64,000 bases of DNA. Source: Ferruginibacter sp. Its GTDB lineage: Bacteria > Bacteroidota > Bacteroidia > Chitinophagales > Chitinophagaceae. This document shows positions 50,398 to 58,721 of this stretch, piece by piece. A program made the position numbers and the translations under genes. The DNA is taken from contig JAHBTM010000005.1 in assembly GCA_019638635.1 (NCBI GenBank), forward strand, positions 1 through 64,000. The letters run 5' to 3'. The notes under the pieces were generated by a model, which made no database searches, was not told the origin of the DNA, and worked only from the letters and a program-made list of their open reading frames with translations. The first letter of the stretch is position 1; each line of letters starts with the position of its first letter.

Positions 50398-52442
50398 TTT
50401 TTAGCCGACAAATATTTATAAATTTCTTCCTGAGCATTCAGTGTTTTATTTCCCTGACCCTCCACCGGCACATTCATCAGATTTCGGTTGATATACATGC
50501 CTTGGGTATTGTCTTTCCACTGCAGGTTAAAATAATGTTCCATATCTTTTCTGAAAGTAGGATTGTTTAAACGTACTGCCACTTCAATGCGGTTTCTCAG
50601 GTTGCGTATCATCAGATCTGCTGAACCGATATACACGGTTGCCTCTTTGCCGGTTCCAAAAATGAAAATACGGGAATGTTCCAGAAAGCGGTCTACAATT
50701 CGTTTTACCTTTATGTTATCACTTTTGCCCGGGATGCCCGGTATCAGGCAGCAAACACTTCTCACCAACAATTGCACTTCCACACCGGCACGCGAAGCCT
50801 TGTACAATAAATGTATAATCCACGGATCTTCAAGGTTGTTTACTTTTATTCGGATGAGTCCACGGCTGCCCGTTTGGGCTTTTTCCATTTCCACCCGGAT
50901 GTGCCGTTCCAGTTCATCCTTCATATTGAATCTTGCAACCAGTAATTCATTAAAATGCAAAACCGGTTTTTGTGCGATGGCGGTGTGTTTCTTTAAGAAA
51001 TTAAACAGGGTTTGTAACTCATCCACCACAGAGGCTGCAGTAGTGAACAACACATGGTCGGTATAAAACTTTGCGGTAGATTCATTGAAATTACCGGTAC
51101 TGATTACGCCATACAACTGATACCCTTTACCTTCTTTACGCTTTACCAAACCCACTTTGGAGTGTACTTTAATGGCAGGACTGCTATAGATAAGTTTAAT
51201 TCCGGCTTCTTTCATGATGCGGCTCCAGCGGATATTGTTTGCTTCATCAAACCGTGCTTTCAACTCAATGAAGCAGGTTACTTTTTTTCCATTACGTGCG
51301 GCAGAAATGAGGGCATTTACAATATGGGATTCAGCCGCTACCCTATAGAGCGTGATATACATTTCCGTTACATGCATATCCACGGCGGCCTGATTGAAAA
51401 AACTCAACACCGGAGCATACGACTGATACGGCAGATGTAACAATACATCTTTTTTAAGCATGAGATTAAACACATCGCCCCGCACCGCTTCTTTGGGAAA
51501 TACAATGGGTTTAAATGGTGTAAAATAGAAGGGTTTTCCCAAAGAGGGAAACGACATCAGGTCGCTCAGGTTGTGGTACTTCCCACCTTCAAACATATCT
51601 TCCTGTTCCACGTTGAACAAGGCAGCCAGAAACATCCGCAGCCGTAACGGCATACCCGTTTCAAACAGAAATCTGGAAGGGGGTGCTATATTTCGCTTGG
51701 CCAGCTTTTTTTCTACGCGGTCGAGTATATCCGGACTGTATTCATCATTCAGGTTGATATCGGCATCGCGGTTCAGTTTAATGCTGTACACACTATCTAC
51801 TTTAACACCCGGGAATAAACGCGGTATGTTGAAACGGATGATATCGTCAATAAAAATCACATACTGCTGGCCTTCTATAGAACTCAGTTCATAAAAGCGT
51901 TTAAGCTTAGCCGTTGGTATGTTCACTACATCATGCCGAAGAAGCTCACTGTCTTTCTCCCTAGAAGAAACTACGAGGTACGGTTTGTTGTTTTCCGGAA
52001 TAAAATGATACGCAGTTGCCGAGCCTAAACGAATCGGCTGAATAAAGGACAACACTTCTGTATGAAAAATTTCCCGCACCTCTTCTTCGTGTTCTTTCCT
52101 GATTTTATCGTTGTAATACATGGTGATTCCATGGGTTTTCAACTCAGGAATTATCATGGAATTCAGAATGCTGCCGAAGGTTTGTAAATGTTCATTCACT
52201 GTTTCCTGAATACGATTGACTACACCCGGTTGTTGCGGGATAATCATTTTCTGGATGGTTTTGCTGTCGAGCTTTGATATCGCTACCACTTCCGGATAGC
52301 GAACGTGAAAAAACTCATCCAGATTAGATGAAAAGATGGCCATGAACTTCATTCTTTCAAACAAGGGCAAATCCGTTCTTTCTGCTTGTTTGAGCACCAG
52401 TTGATTAAAGGCCAGCCAGCTTAAGTCGCGGTTAAAAAACAT
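50394..52442 (-). CDS. ppk1: Polyphosphate kinase 1
   Basis: PPK1 builds inorganic polyphosphate from ATP through a phosphohistidine. The 682-residue protein starts with the N-domain FFNRDLSWLAFNQLVLKQA and has FSSNLDEFFHVRYPEV, the phospho-His427 in IKVHSKVGLVKRK, STGNFNESTAKFYTDH, and the C2 segment ending YFNLQWKDNTQG. His454 of the E. coli enzyme, 19 residues after the phospho-His, is Val446 here (LYGVISTGN, codon 51107-51105). Length and domains are otherwise normal. It ends with a 4-base overlap into the cyclase gene and follows the HD gene by 28 bases. Confidence 0.93.
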   Translation of the reverse strand: MFFNRDLSWLAFNQLVLKQAERTDLPLFERMKFMAIFSSNLDEFFHVRYPEVVAISKLDSKTIQKMIIPQQPGVVNRIQETVNEHLQTFGSILNSMIIPELKTHGITMYYNDKIRKEHEEEVREIFHTEVLSFIQPIRLGSATAYHFIPENNKPYLVVSSREKDSELLRHDVVNIPTAKLKRFYELSSIEGQQYVIFIDDIIRFNIPRLFPGVKVDSVYSIKLNRDADINLNDEYSPDILDRVEKKLAKRNIAPPSRFLFETGMPLRLRMFLAALFNVEQEDMFEGGKYHNLSDLMSFPSLGKPFYFTPFKPIVFPKEAVRGDVFNLMLKKDVLLHLPYQSYAPVLSFFNQAAVDMHVTEMYITLYRVAAESHIVNALISAARNGKKVTCFIELKARFDEANNIRWSRIMKEAGIKLIYSSPAIKVHSKVGLVKRKEGKGYQLYGVISTGNFNESTAKFYTDHVLFTTAASVVDELQTLFNFLKKHTAIAQKPVLHFNELLVARFNMKDELERHIRVEMEKAQTGSRGLIRIKVNNLEDPWIIHLLYKASRAGVEVQLLVRSVCCLIPGIPGKSDNIKVKRIVDRFLEHSRIFIFGTGKEATVYIGSADLMIRNLRNRIEVAVRLNNPTFRKDMEHYFNLQWKDNTQGMYINRNLMNVPVEGQGNKTLNAQEEIYKYLSAKK

Positions 52443-52470
52443 ATCCTTTATTATTGTGTTAACGGTAGCA

Positions 52471-53091
52471 TTACTTCACCGGTTTTAGTAACAATGTTGT
52501 TTGCAATTGTTTTTTATTTTGTGCTTTCCCCTGCTTTAAAAACTGCCTGCAATACGCTGTGTAATACTGATGAACTTCCATGAATCGGATGGTTTCCTGA
52601 TCGAACATTAACTTACTAAGTTTTTCTTTTCGATCTGCAAACACTTCCCTGAATATTCTTTTATTGGTATCCCAAAAATCTTTTGTACCCAGATTAAAGG
52701 TATCGGCATCACAAATAATTTCTTCAAGTAAACCGACAGGCTTTCGTGGATAACGTGTAGCCAAAATACAGCGTGTAATTTCCTCTACGTGTGCATGCGT
52801 TAAACCGAGTTCAACAGCCATATTTTTCAACACCTCAGCACTTTTCAGTTCGTGTTTTTTGGGATCGGTGAGCAGGTATCCGGTATCATGAAACCAGGCG
52901 GCTACATACAACACCATCAATTGCTCATCCGTAACCGGGTAATGTGCGGCAATTTCGAGGGTTTTATGCACCACATACGTAGTATGTTGCAGGTTGTGGT
53001 AGGTTAAATTTTTTTTGCCATGCTGTTCAAAAAACTGGGTGACTGCTTTTTCCGTTTTGGCAAAAACCTTATTGTATGATGGTTGGTTCAC
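52471..53091 (-). CDS. HD-domain phosphohydrolase
   Basis: The 206-residue protein has the metal site in LTYHNLQHTTYVV, VAAWFHDTGYLLTDPKKHE and IICDADTFNLG, matching the HD superfamily; substrates in this subgroup are mostly unknown but often nucleotides. No in-frame ATG precedes the conserved part. A GTG at 53091 gives MNQPSYNKVFAKTEKAV, a typical start; a TTG at 53136 lies inside a TAGATTTG box (53141-53134) and is less likely. A 17-codon open frame starting at an ATG (53122) with AGGAG in front overlaps the GTG in another frame, possibly a leader peptide. It precedes ppk1 by 28 bases. Confidence 0.82.
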   Translation of the reverse strand: MNQPSYNKVFAKTEKAVTQFFEQHGKKNLTYHNLQHTTYVVHKTLEIAAHYPVTDEQLMVLYVAAWFHDTGYLLTDPKKHELKSAEVLKNMAVELGLTHAHVEEITRCILATRYPRKPVGLLEEIICDADTFNLGTKDFWDTNKRIFREVFADRKEKLSKLMFDQETIRFMEVHQYYTAYCRQFLKQGKAQNKKQLQTTLLLKPVK

Positions 53092-53133
53092 GATTGTACA
53101 GTTTAACAAACGGGTACTGCATGTACTCCTGTA

Positions 53134-53141
53134 CAAATCTA
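53134..53141 (-). promoter_or_regulatory. -7 promoter box upstream of the HD-ppk1-cyclase genes
   Basis: TAGATTTG matches TAnnTTTG. Transcription would begin near 53127, giving a leader of about 36 bases before the GTG at 53091. Confidence 0.45.
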
Positions 53142-53142
53142 C

Positions 53143-53751
53143 TTAAAGATTATCAGCCCCTGATGCTTCATCTATAAACCCCCATTCACTACGCAACTGA
53201 GCCAAATGTGCGGGTGCCAGCCGGGGCGATGCATAATGACCGGCCAGTTGTTTTTGACGGAAGGCTTCATAAAGTGTAACGGCACAGGCAACCGATATAT
53301 TTAATGATTTAATAATCCCCACCTGAGGAATAACAAAATTTCCATCGCATTGGCTCAACAGTTCCTCACTCACTCCGCTGTGTTCATTACCAAATACCAG
53401 TGCCACACGCCCGGTCAGCTTCAGTTGATATAATGCTACCGCTTCATGGCTAAGGTGTGTGCTGTAAATTTTATCGTAGCGAGCTCTCAGTTGCTGAAAG
53501 CAGGCCGCGGCATCTGTAAACTGATGAATGGTTAACCATTTGGCTGCACTGGAGGAACTGCGGGCACCCCATTTTTTATGTGGTGGAATCATTGTATTGA
53601 GGATATACACTTCCTGAATACCTACGGCATCACAGGTACGCATAACTGCAGATATATTGTGGGGATCAAACACATTTTCCAGCACTACGGTTATGTCGGG
53701 CTGACGCTTATTCAGCACATCGGTGAGCCTTTTATCTCTTTCAGGAGTCAT
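53143..53751 (-). CDS. trmH: TrmH-family tRNA 2'-O-methyltransferase
   Basis: SpoU/TrmH enzymes methylate a ribose 2'-OH, for TrmH that of G18 in tRNA. The 202-residue protein has motif 1 in VFDPHNISAVMRTCDAVG, motif 2 in VALVFGNEHSGVSEE and motif 3 in IPQVGIIKSLNISVACAVTLYE, which build the knotted SAM site. The C-terminal SEWGFIDEAS fits the TrmH subgroup rather than TrmL or RlmB. A promoter box TAATTTTG that overlaps the epimerase gene's stop ends four bases before the ATG. Confidence 0.92.
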   Translation of the reverse strand: MTPERDKRLTDVLNKRQPDITVVLENVFDPHNISAVMRTCDAVGIQEVYILNTMIPPHKKWGARSSSSAAKWLTIHQFTDAAACFQQLRARYDKIYSTHLSHEAVALYQLKLTGRVALVFGNEHSGVSEELLSQCDGNFVIPQVGIIKSLNISVACAVTLYEAFRQKQLAGHYASPRLAPAHLAQLRSEWGFIDEASGADNL

Positions 53752-53755
53752 TGTT

Positions 53756-53763
53756 CAAAATTA
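53756..53763 (-). promoter_or_regulatory. -7 promoter box of trmH, four bases before ATG
   Basis: TAATTTTG is followed by AACA and the ATG at 53751. Its first three bases are the stop codon of the upstream epimerase gene. Confidence 0.55.
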
Positions 53764-54789
53764 TAATTGATCAAATGCAACATCCACCCCTAAACCGGGC
53801 TTCATGGGCATTTCGTAATAACCATTTATCGGCAATAACGGACTACCGGAATGTTCGTTCAGCAATAAGGGACCATCCGCATCCAGCCAATCTGCCATAG
53901 GCGCCAGATGCAGCAAAGCCGCCGTACCAATGGTACTTTCGTTCATACAACCCAGCATCACTTTCAGGTTTCTGGATTTTGCGTCACGGATCATTCTCCT
54001 TGCGGGTGTGATGCCGCTACATTTGGTCAGCTTAATGTTCACTCCATGAAATACATCAGCACACGTTTCCACGTCTTTCTCCGTCACGCAGGATTCATCG
54101 GCCACTAAAGGTAACGGCGATTCCCTTTTTAGCAGTACTTGTGTTTCGCAGTCATTTTTTGAAATGGGTTGTTCTACACATTCCACGTTGAGGGATGCCA
54201 GCCGTTTCAATTTATCTAATGCCTCGGTAGATTGCCATCCTTCATTTGCGTCTACGCGGAAAGGTTGAGTAGAGTGTTTACGTAAACTTTCAATCAATTC
54301 GATATCGCCATCAAAACCCATTTTCACTTTATACACGGGCCAAGGCAGGGCTTGCATTTTTTCAAGCATCACTTCGGGTTTGTCTATGCCAATGGTGTAA
54401 TCCGTCACCGGTAGTGTGTTTGTATCGAATCCCCATAAACGATGCAGTGGCATTTGTTTGAGTTTTCCCCAAATATCCCATCCGGCCATATCCAACGCAC
54501 ATACTAAGAAGGGATGATTCGGGAAGAGATGATGCAAATAATGCCAGAAACGTTCCGGATCCGTGAGGGCAAACTGTTCCACTGCCCGGCGTTTGAATTC
54601 GAGTGCCTCCAGCATATTGGCCGCGGTTACTCCATAGTATGCAATTGCGGGGGCTTCGCCATATCCCTTTATTCCAAAATATTCCAATTCAACAATGAGT
54701 GCTTCCTGGTGGGTTTTGGTTCCCTTGGAAATGGTGAACGGGTATTTAAACGGAAGATGTACCATCTTCGCACGTACTTTCATTTTCAT
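53761..54789 (-). CDS. Dipeptide epimerase (L-Ala-D/L-Glu epimerase-like, enolase superfamily)
   Basis: The 342-residue protein belongs to the muconate-lactonising subgroup of the enolase superfamily. Lys pair VYKVKMGFDG, metal ligands in FRVDANEGW, VECVEQPI and LVADESCV, and the second Lys in GVNIKLTKCSGI are all present. Members epimerise L-Ala-D-Glu from recycled peptidoglycan or other dipeptides. The ATG at 54789 follows the malQ stop at once. Substrate is inferred from family and could be another dipeptide. Confidence 0.88.
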   Translation of the reverse strand: MKMKVRAKMVHLPFKYPFTISKGTKTHQEALIVELEYFGIKGYGEAPAIAYYGVTAANMLEALEFKRRAVEQFALTDPERFWHYLHHLFPNHPFLVCALDMAGWDIWGKLKQMPLHRLWGFDTNTLPVTDYTIGIDKPEVMLEKMQALPWPVYKVKMGFDGDIELIESLRKHSTQPFRVDANEGWQSTEALDKLKRLASLNVECVEQPISKNDCETQVLLKRESPLPLVADESCVTEKDVETCADVFHGVNIKLTKCSGITPARRMIRDAKSRNLKVMLGCMNESTIGTAALLHLAPMADWLDADGPLLLNEHSGSPLLPINGYYEMPMKPGLGVDVAFDQL

Positions 54790-57420
54790 TTAAGCCCTCC
54801 CGCTTTTACGAATCCATTTATGTAATTTTGCGGCCAGTGCCTGTTGGTCAGATAAATCTTCAACGGTAAGGTGTACACGATAATCCCATACATGGTCGTC
54901 ATTGCCGGGATCATTGATTCTGTAATGCGTTGGGTCTTCAATGTGCAGGTCCTTATCTGCAATTAACACATCCTGTAACAGAAACACCACCCACATAGCG
55001 GGTGATTGCAATTGTCTTTGCAGGATCAACTTCACCAGCTCGGGTGTGCAGGTTTGAGGCGTTTGGCCTTCTTCCTGTAATACATGCTGATAATAATATT
55101 GTGCATCATCAGGATGTTGTTTCCACCACAATGCAACGGGTTCCATATCATGGGTTGATGGTGTTACAACAGACATGTACGGAGCGTTGCCAGGATGGGC
55201 GAAGCGTTCTTCCATTCGATGCGGCATGCGTTCTACATACAACGACAATACGTCCATTTTTTCCAGCACGCCCGGCACCATGGGAGGCACCATGCCTAAA
55301 TCTTCTGCGCACAGCATCATGGTAGTTGCCTGCTTCATCATACTCAATTTTTCGGTGCCTGATTTCAACCATACATCATACTGCCGCTCTCCAAAATACT
55401 GATGATACAATTCATTTAAAATATGCTTTTGATCTTCCGGGAGAGATTGAAACGATGGTGTTTGTTGCATGTTCATCCTGAAATGATACTGCTCATCTAC
55501 TTTGATAAAAATTACATTGGCCATCAATTCACGTAATGCATCTGCAGATGGATCAGGATGTTCATTGAGCCAGGCATCCAGCGAAGCCATGGAATTGAAA
55601 ACGGATTTAAAACGGTTCTCTTCAAAATACATTTCTGTTATCCGTCCTTTATCTTCCCTGAAATAAAAATAAAGCACGGCTGCATTGATGAAGGGATCAC
55701 ATAATCGTTCTTCATTCATCTGCACCCCGGCCATAGAAAGTTCGTGGGCAGTAAATCCTTTCGCCGGATGAAACATTCCGAGTTCGCCGGTTTTCTGTCC
55801 GAGCGGGATGCTCCAAATCCTGAATAATCCGATTACATGGTCTATGCGCACGGCATCAAAATACACAGACAAGGATTCGAGGCGCATCCTCCACCAACGA
55901 TACTCCTCCTGTTGCATGGCTTCCCAGTGGTATGTGGGGAAATTCCAGTTTTGTCCGCCCGTACTAAAAGCATCCGGTGGCGCGCCACTTTGTTGATTCA
56001 AGTGAAAGAGGTGTTTGTACATCCACGTTTCCACACTGTGTCGTCCTACACCAATTGGCAAATCGCCCTTTAACACCATGTCGTGTGTATGAATATGGTA
56101 TACGGCTTCTTTAAACTGCAGGTGCAAATGGAATTGTACATAGTAATAAAACGCGATACCGGAATAGTGCGGGCTGCCCGGTTCGGCCATGGCATGTATA
56201 CTTTCTTCTTCGTACACAGCGTACTCACCCCACTGCGTGTGATCCGCGGTTTGATATGTATCCCTCAGGTAACAGAATACTGCATACGGGACAAGCCACT
56301 CACGGTTTAAATCAAAAAAATCGAACCAGGCAAAATCATCTTTGAATGATAAACCATCTGCTTCATAAATCATACGAAGTACCTTCATGCGGTGATGATA
56401 TACACCCTGGAAATCAATTTTATCCAGTGCATTGAGCCGGGAGGCTTCCGCTTCCATTTCGTCAGGCACAACCACTCCGGTTTGGATGATAAGTTTGCGT
56501 ACGTCTAGATGGTAAGGGTGTAATGCAAATGCAGATATAGCAGCATACGGATAAGAATCTTCAGGCTGACCGATAGTAATGGTATCGTTTACGGGTAACA
56601 GTTGTATCATTTTGAAACCGGCGGATGCGGCCCAGTCAGATAATTCCATTAAATCAGTGTACGTTCCGGTTCCCCAGCCGGAGGCAGAGCGCAGGGACAA
56701 CAGATGTATGTTTAAGCCGGCACCTTTCCAGCGGAGCGGATTAATTTTCGGGTACTGGTGCACGATAGTTTGTCCTTTTTTACCCGCCGTATGTAACATT
56801 CTGTTCTCGCCTTCTTCAAAAGTTTCGATGCGTTTATTTTCCAGATCGTAAATAGCATATTTGTATTCAATGGAACGCTCTTTACCCAGATTGAGTTTTG
56901 CTGTCCAGAATCCGTCTTTTTTATACATCATGAGCGGACGTTCCGCATCCCAGTCGTGCAGTTTCTCTCCTGCCCCTGTAACACATACTGCCTTACCGGG
57001 TGGAAGCGGCGGTATACCTGCACGAAGCACCACATTGAAGTTTTTATCGGCCGGTTTCTTCACCGTAGTACTGCCCCGCTCCAGTAACGTGCGGAAAGGT
57101 TTGGTATAAAATATCTCGGACTGATCTGGTACAGGAATCTCATCAATAATATCCAGTGTATCCCCTTTATGTTTTCTCAGATCCACAACGCGGCCCGTGA
57201 ATAATTTCACCACATCCCCAAAATCTGTATAGCGGATACAATCATATTTTAGTGTAGGCAGGTACGGTAAATCATCGTCTTCCATCACCAAATGCCAGAA
57301 TTGTTTGTTGAGATATTCCAGTGACACATCAAAACTTTCTGTGCCCTTTTTATTCCATAAACGCAAAGAGAGTTGTTCACCGAATGCACTTTGATACCGT
57401 ATGTAAAAATGAATTTTCAT
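54790..57420 (-). CDS. malQ: 4-alpha-glucanotransferase with two N-terminal starch-binding domains
   Basis: This disproportionating enzyme moves glucan chains during maltodextrin and glycogen metabolism. The 876-residue protein has two CBM20-like modules (about residues 1-95 and 125-225, the second with VCVTGAGEKLHDWD), then a GH77 domain. The catalytic Asp is in FDAVRIDHVIGLFRIW, the acid/base Glu in MLCAEDLGMVP, and the third Asp in VVTPSTHDMEP. This resembles plant DPE2 and its Bacteroidota relatives rather than E. coli MalQ. A weak 4-bp hairpin (57425-57439) ends five bases before the ATG. It leads the run down to the PAP2 gene. Confidence 0.95.
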   Translation of the reverse strand: MKIHFYIRYQSAFGEQLSLRLWNKKGTESFDVSLEYLNKQFWHLVMEDDDLPYLPTLKYDCIRYTDFGDVVKLFTGRVVDLRKHKGDTLDIIDEIPVPDQSEIFYTKPFRTLLERGSTTVKKPADKNFNVVLRAGIPPLPPGKAVCVTGAGEKLHDWDAERPLMMYKKDGFWTAKLNLGKERSIEYKYAIYDLENKRIETFEEGENRMLHTAGKKGQTIVHQYPKINPLRWKGAGLNIHLLSLRSASGWGTGTYTDLMELSDWAASAGFKMIQLLPVNDTITIGQPEDSYPYAAISAFALHPYHLDVRKLIIQTGVVVPDEMEAEASRLNALDKIDFQGVYHHRMKVLRMIYEADGLSFKDDFAWFDFFDLNREWLVPYAVFCYLRDTYQTADHTQWGEYAVYEEESIHAMAEPGSPHYSGIAFYYYVQFHLHLQFKEAVYHIHTHDMVLKGDLPIGVGRHSVETWMYKHLFHLNQQSGAPPDAFSTGGQNWNFPTYHWEAMQQEEYRWWRMRLESLSVYFDAVRIDHVIGLFRIWSIPLGQKTGELGMFHPAKGFTAHELSMAGVQMNEERLCDPFINAAVLYFYFREDKGRITEMYFEENRFKSVFNSMASLDAWLNEHPDPSADALRELMANVIFIKVDEQYHFRMNMQQTPSFQSLPEDQKHILNELYHQYFGERQYDVWLKSGTEKLSMMKQATTMMLCAEDLGMVPPMVPGVLEKMDVLSLYVERMPHRMEERFAHPGNAPYMSVVTPSTHDMEPVALWWKQHPDDAQYYYQHVLQEEGQTPQTCTPELVKLILQRQLQSPAMWVVFLLQDVLIADKDLHIEDPTHYRINDPGNDDHVWDYRVHLTVEDLSDQQALAAKLHKWIRKSGRA

Positions 57421-57490
57421 ATAAGGGGCAATTTACCCCGAAAACACCAATTCTTTTACCGGATATGGTTGCGATTTGTTCACCGTTACC

Positions 57491-57498
57491 TATATTTG
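57491..57498 (+). promoter_or_regulatory. -7 promoter box of the 53-residue membrane protein gene
   Basis: TATATTTG matches TAnnTTTG; a TTG at 57469-57471 lies 19 bases upstream. The box ends 19 bases before the ATG at 57518. Confidence 0.55.
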
Positions 57499-57517
57499 CG
57501 CATAAATACATTCAGGC

Positions 57518-57679
57518 ATGGAAACAACAGCTAAAAAAACAAATACAGGTTTGTACTGGATTCTTTTCATTCTTTCCGTAGCGGCATTTTTTGGGGTATA
57601 CGCCATCGGTGGCGGTTATTGCTCTCTGGTGCTGCCTTTCAACGTGACGTTTTTTGCCAAGGCACTCGATCTGATGTAA
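57518..57679 (+). CDS. 53-residue single-pass membrane protein, unknown function
   Basis: ATG at 57518 opens a frame of 53 codons ending TAA at 57679. The protein starts METTAKKTNTGLYW, continues with a hydrophobic segment (about residues 13-30, including ILFILSVAAFFGVYAIGGGY), has one Cys35 and ends FFAKALDLM. A good promoter box precedes it and a T-tailed stem-loop follows at 57733, so it looks like a complete independent small gene. No homologue is known to me. A positively charged start and one hydrophobic stretch suggest an inner-membrane peptide. Confidence 0.6.
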   Translation: METTAKKTNTGLYWILFILSVAAFFGVYAIGGGYCSLVLPFNVTFFAKALDLM

Positions 57680-57732
57680 TTCATCGCTGCGAAGTACATT
57701 TTTTCCTCGGCTTTTACTGCATATAAAATTTC

Positions 57733-57764
57733 ATCTCCCTGCTATATCGGCGGGGATTTTTTTT
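57733..57764 (+). terminator. Terminator after the 53-residue gene
   Basis: An imperfect GC-containing stem (ATC-CCC-GC with two bulged T, against GCGGGGAT) is followed by eight or nine T, 54 bases after the stop. Confidence 0.75.
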
Positions 57765-57804
57765 GCCTGTACCTATTATTATTTTTTTGTTTAAAAAATT
57801 ATAT

Positions 57805-57812
57805 TACCTTTG
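57805..57812 (+). promoter_or_regulatory. -7 promoter box of the PadR-membrane protein pair
   Basis: TACCTTTG matches TAnnTTTG, with TTTG at 57786-57789 upstream at a 15-base spacing (shorter than the usual 19-20). Confidence 0.5.
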
Positions 57813-57834
57813 TATTATACAAGTTGTTTAATAC
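57812..57834 (+). promoter_or_regulatory. Candidate operator of the PadR regulator
   Basis: GTATTA, 11 bases and TAATAC form a perfect inverted repeat directly after the -7 box and 13 bases before the PadR ATG, a place suited to autorepression. Confidence 0.5.
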
Positions 57835-57847
57835 TGTTTGAGTAACA

Positions 57848-58222
57848 ATGAAACAAAAAGATAAACTACAGGAATTACTCCATGCATGGGAAGAAACATA
57901 TAAAAAGGGGCAACTCACCTTTTGGATATTTCTTTCGTTGCAACAGGAGAGCAGGTATGTGGATGAGATTAAGCAATTTGTAGAGGAACAGTCGGCGCAA
58001 ACCATGACATGTGAAGAACAAAGTTTATACCGCGTGCTGAGAAAGTTTGAACACGTAGGCGTATTGTCTTTTGAAAACCGCAAAGGGAACAAAGGACCTG
58101 AAAGAAAGTATTATTTCCTCACTCCTCTTGGGAAAGAATTGTTTCAGCAGTTTGTAAAAAGAAACATTCAATTGTTTTACAACCCACATATTAAAAACCT
58201 TATAAACATTCCTTCATCATGA
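57848..58222 (+). CDS. PadR-family transcriptional regulator
   Basis: The 124-residue protein has the winged-helix pattern KGQLTFWIFLSLQQESRYVDEIK, then CEEQSLYRVLRKFEHVGVLSF and NKGPERKYYFLTPLGKELFQQF, which are helix 2-3 and the wing of PadR proteins. PadR proteins are dimeric repressors often released by a small molecule. The 4-base overlap with the next gene suggests that the regulated target is the membrane protein at 58219. An inverted repeat at 57812-57834 is a candidate operator. Confidence 0.88.
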   Translation: MKQKDKLQELLHAWEETYKKGQLTFWIFLSLQQESRYVDEIKQFVEEQSAQTMTCEEQSLYRVLRKFEHVGVLSFENRKGNKGPERKYYFLTPLGKELFQQFVKRNIQLFYNPHIKNLINIPSS

Positions 58223-58638
58223 AACTAATCACCCCATTTTTGCTGCGGTACATCATTGCTGCTACATTCCTCACGGTGTTATTCCGGTTTTTTTTAAGTT
58301 ATTTTCTGAAAGTGGATGATTCTTTAGCCGTTTTACTGGTAGCGGCCGGGTATGGTTTAAGTATGTTCTTCAGTGGATTTTACTTCGGGAAGAAAGATGG
58401 GACTTACTTACCCATATACGATATTGGCTTTCGGTTTCACCTGGCCACATTTGTAGTACATAATGTGGTATCAGCTCTCTGGCTCTTGTCTGGTAACGCC
58501 TCTGCAAAAGAAAGTATAAACCAGCTGTTGGTTTCAGCAGGCATTTGGGGTGTGTTTTTACTGATACATTTCATAGTGTATTTGCGACTTCGAAAACACT
58601 CGATTGATGATCTCGACAAATCTGATTTGTTTGAATAA
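58219..58638 (+). CDS. Small four-helix membrane protein linked to PadR
   Basis: The 139-residue protein has four membrane segments (about residues 7-28, 33-52, 70-92 and 95-118) with polar loops. Notable pieces are LLRYIIAATFLTVLFRFFLS, VAAGYGLSMFFSGFYFGKK and FHLATFVVHNVVSALWLLSG. It belongs to no family I recognise. The ATG overlaps the PadR stop (ATGA), so the two are translated together, as is common for a repressor and the transporter or membrane protein it controls. Its substrate, if any, is unknown. Confidence 0.75.
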   Translation: MKLITPFLLRYIIAATFLTVLFRFFLSYFLKVDDSLAVLLVAAGYGLSMFFSGFYFGKKDGTYLPIYDIGFRFHLATFVVHNVVSALWLLSGNASAKESINQLLVSAGIWGVFLLIHFIVYLRLRKHSIDDLDKSDLFE

Positions 58639-58675
58639 GAGAGATGCCTGTACATCTCATGCATATTGATAAAAA

Positions 58676-58702
58676 AAATGCCGCAATTCTCATGCGGCAT
58701 TT
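58676..58702 (-). terminator. Terminator after dnaK (possibly bidirectional)
   Basis: A perfect 10-bp stem (AAATGCCGCA / TGCGGCATTT) with a 7-base loop lies between the converging genes. The minus strand carries a run of eight T, so it serves dnaK best. Confidence 0.9.
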
Positions 58703-58721
58703 CTATTAAAAAAGGTATAGA

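Noticed and set aside
57425..57439. Regulatory hairpin just before the malQ ATG
   Set aside because: The stem is only GGGG/CCCC with a 7-base AT-rich loop and no other support.
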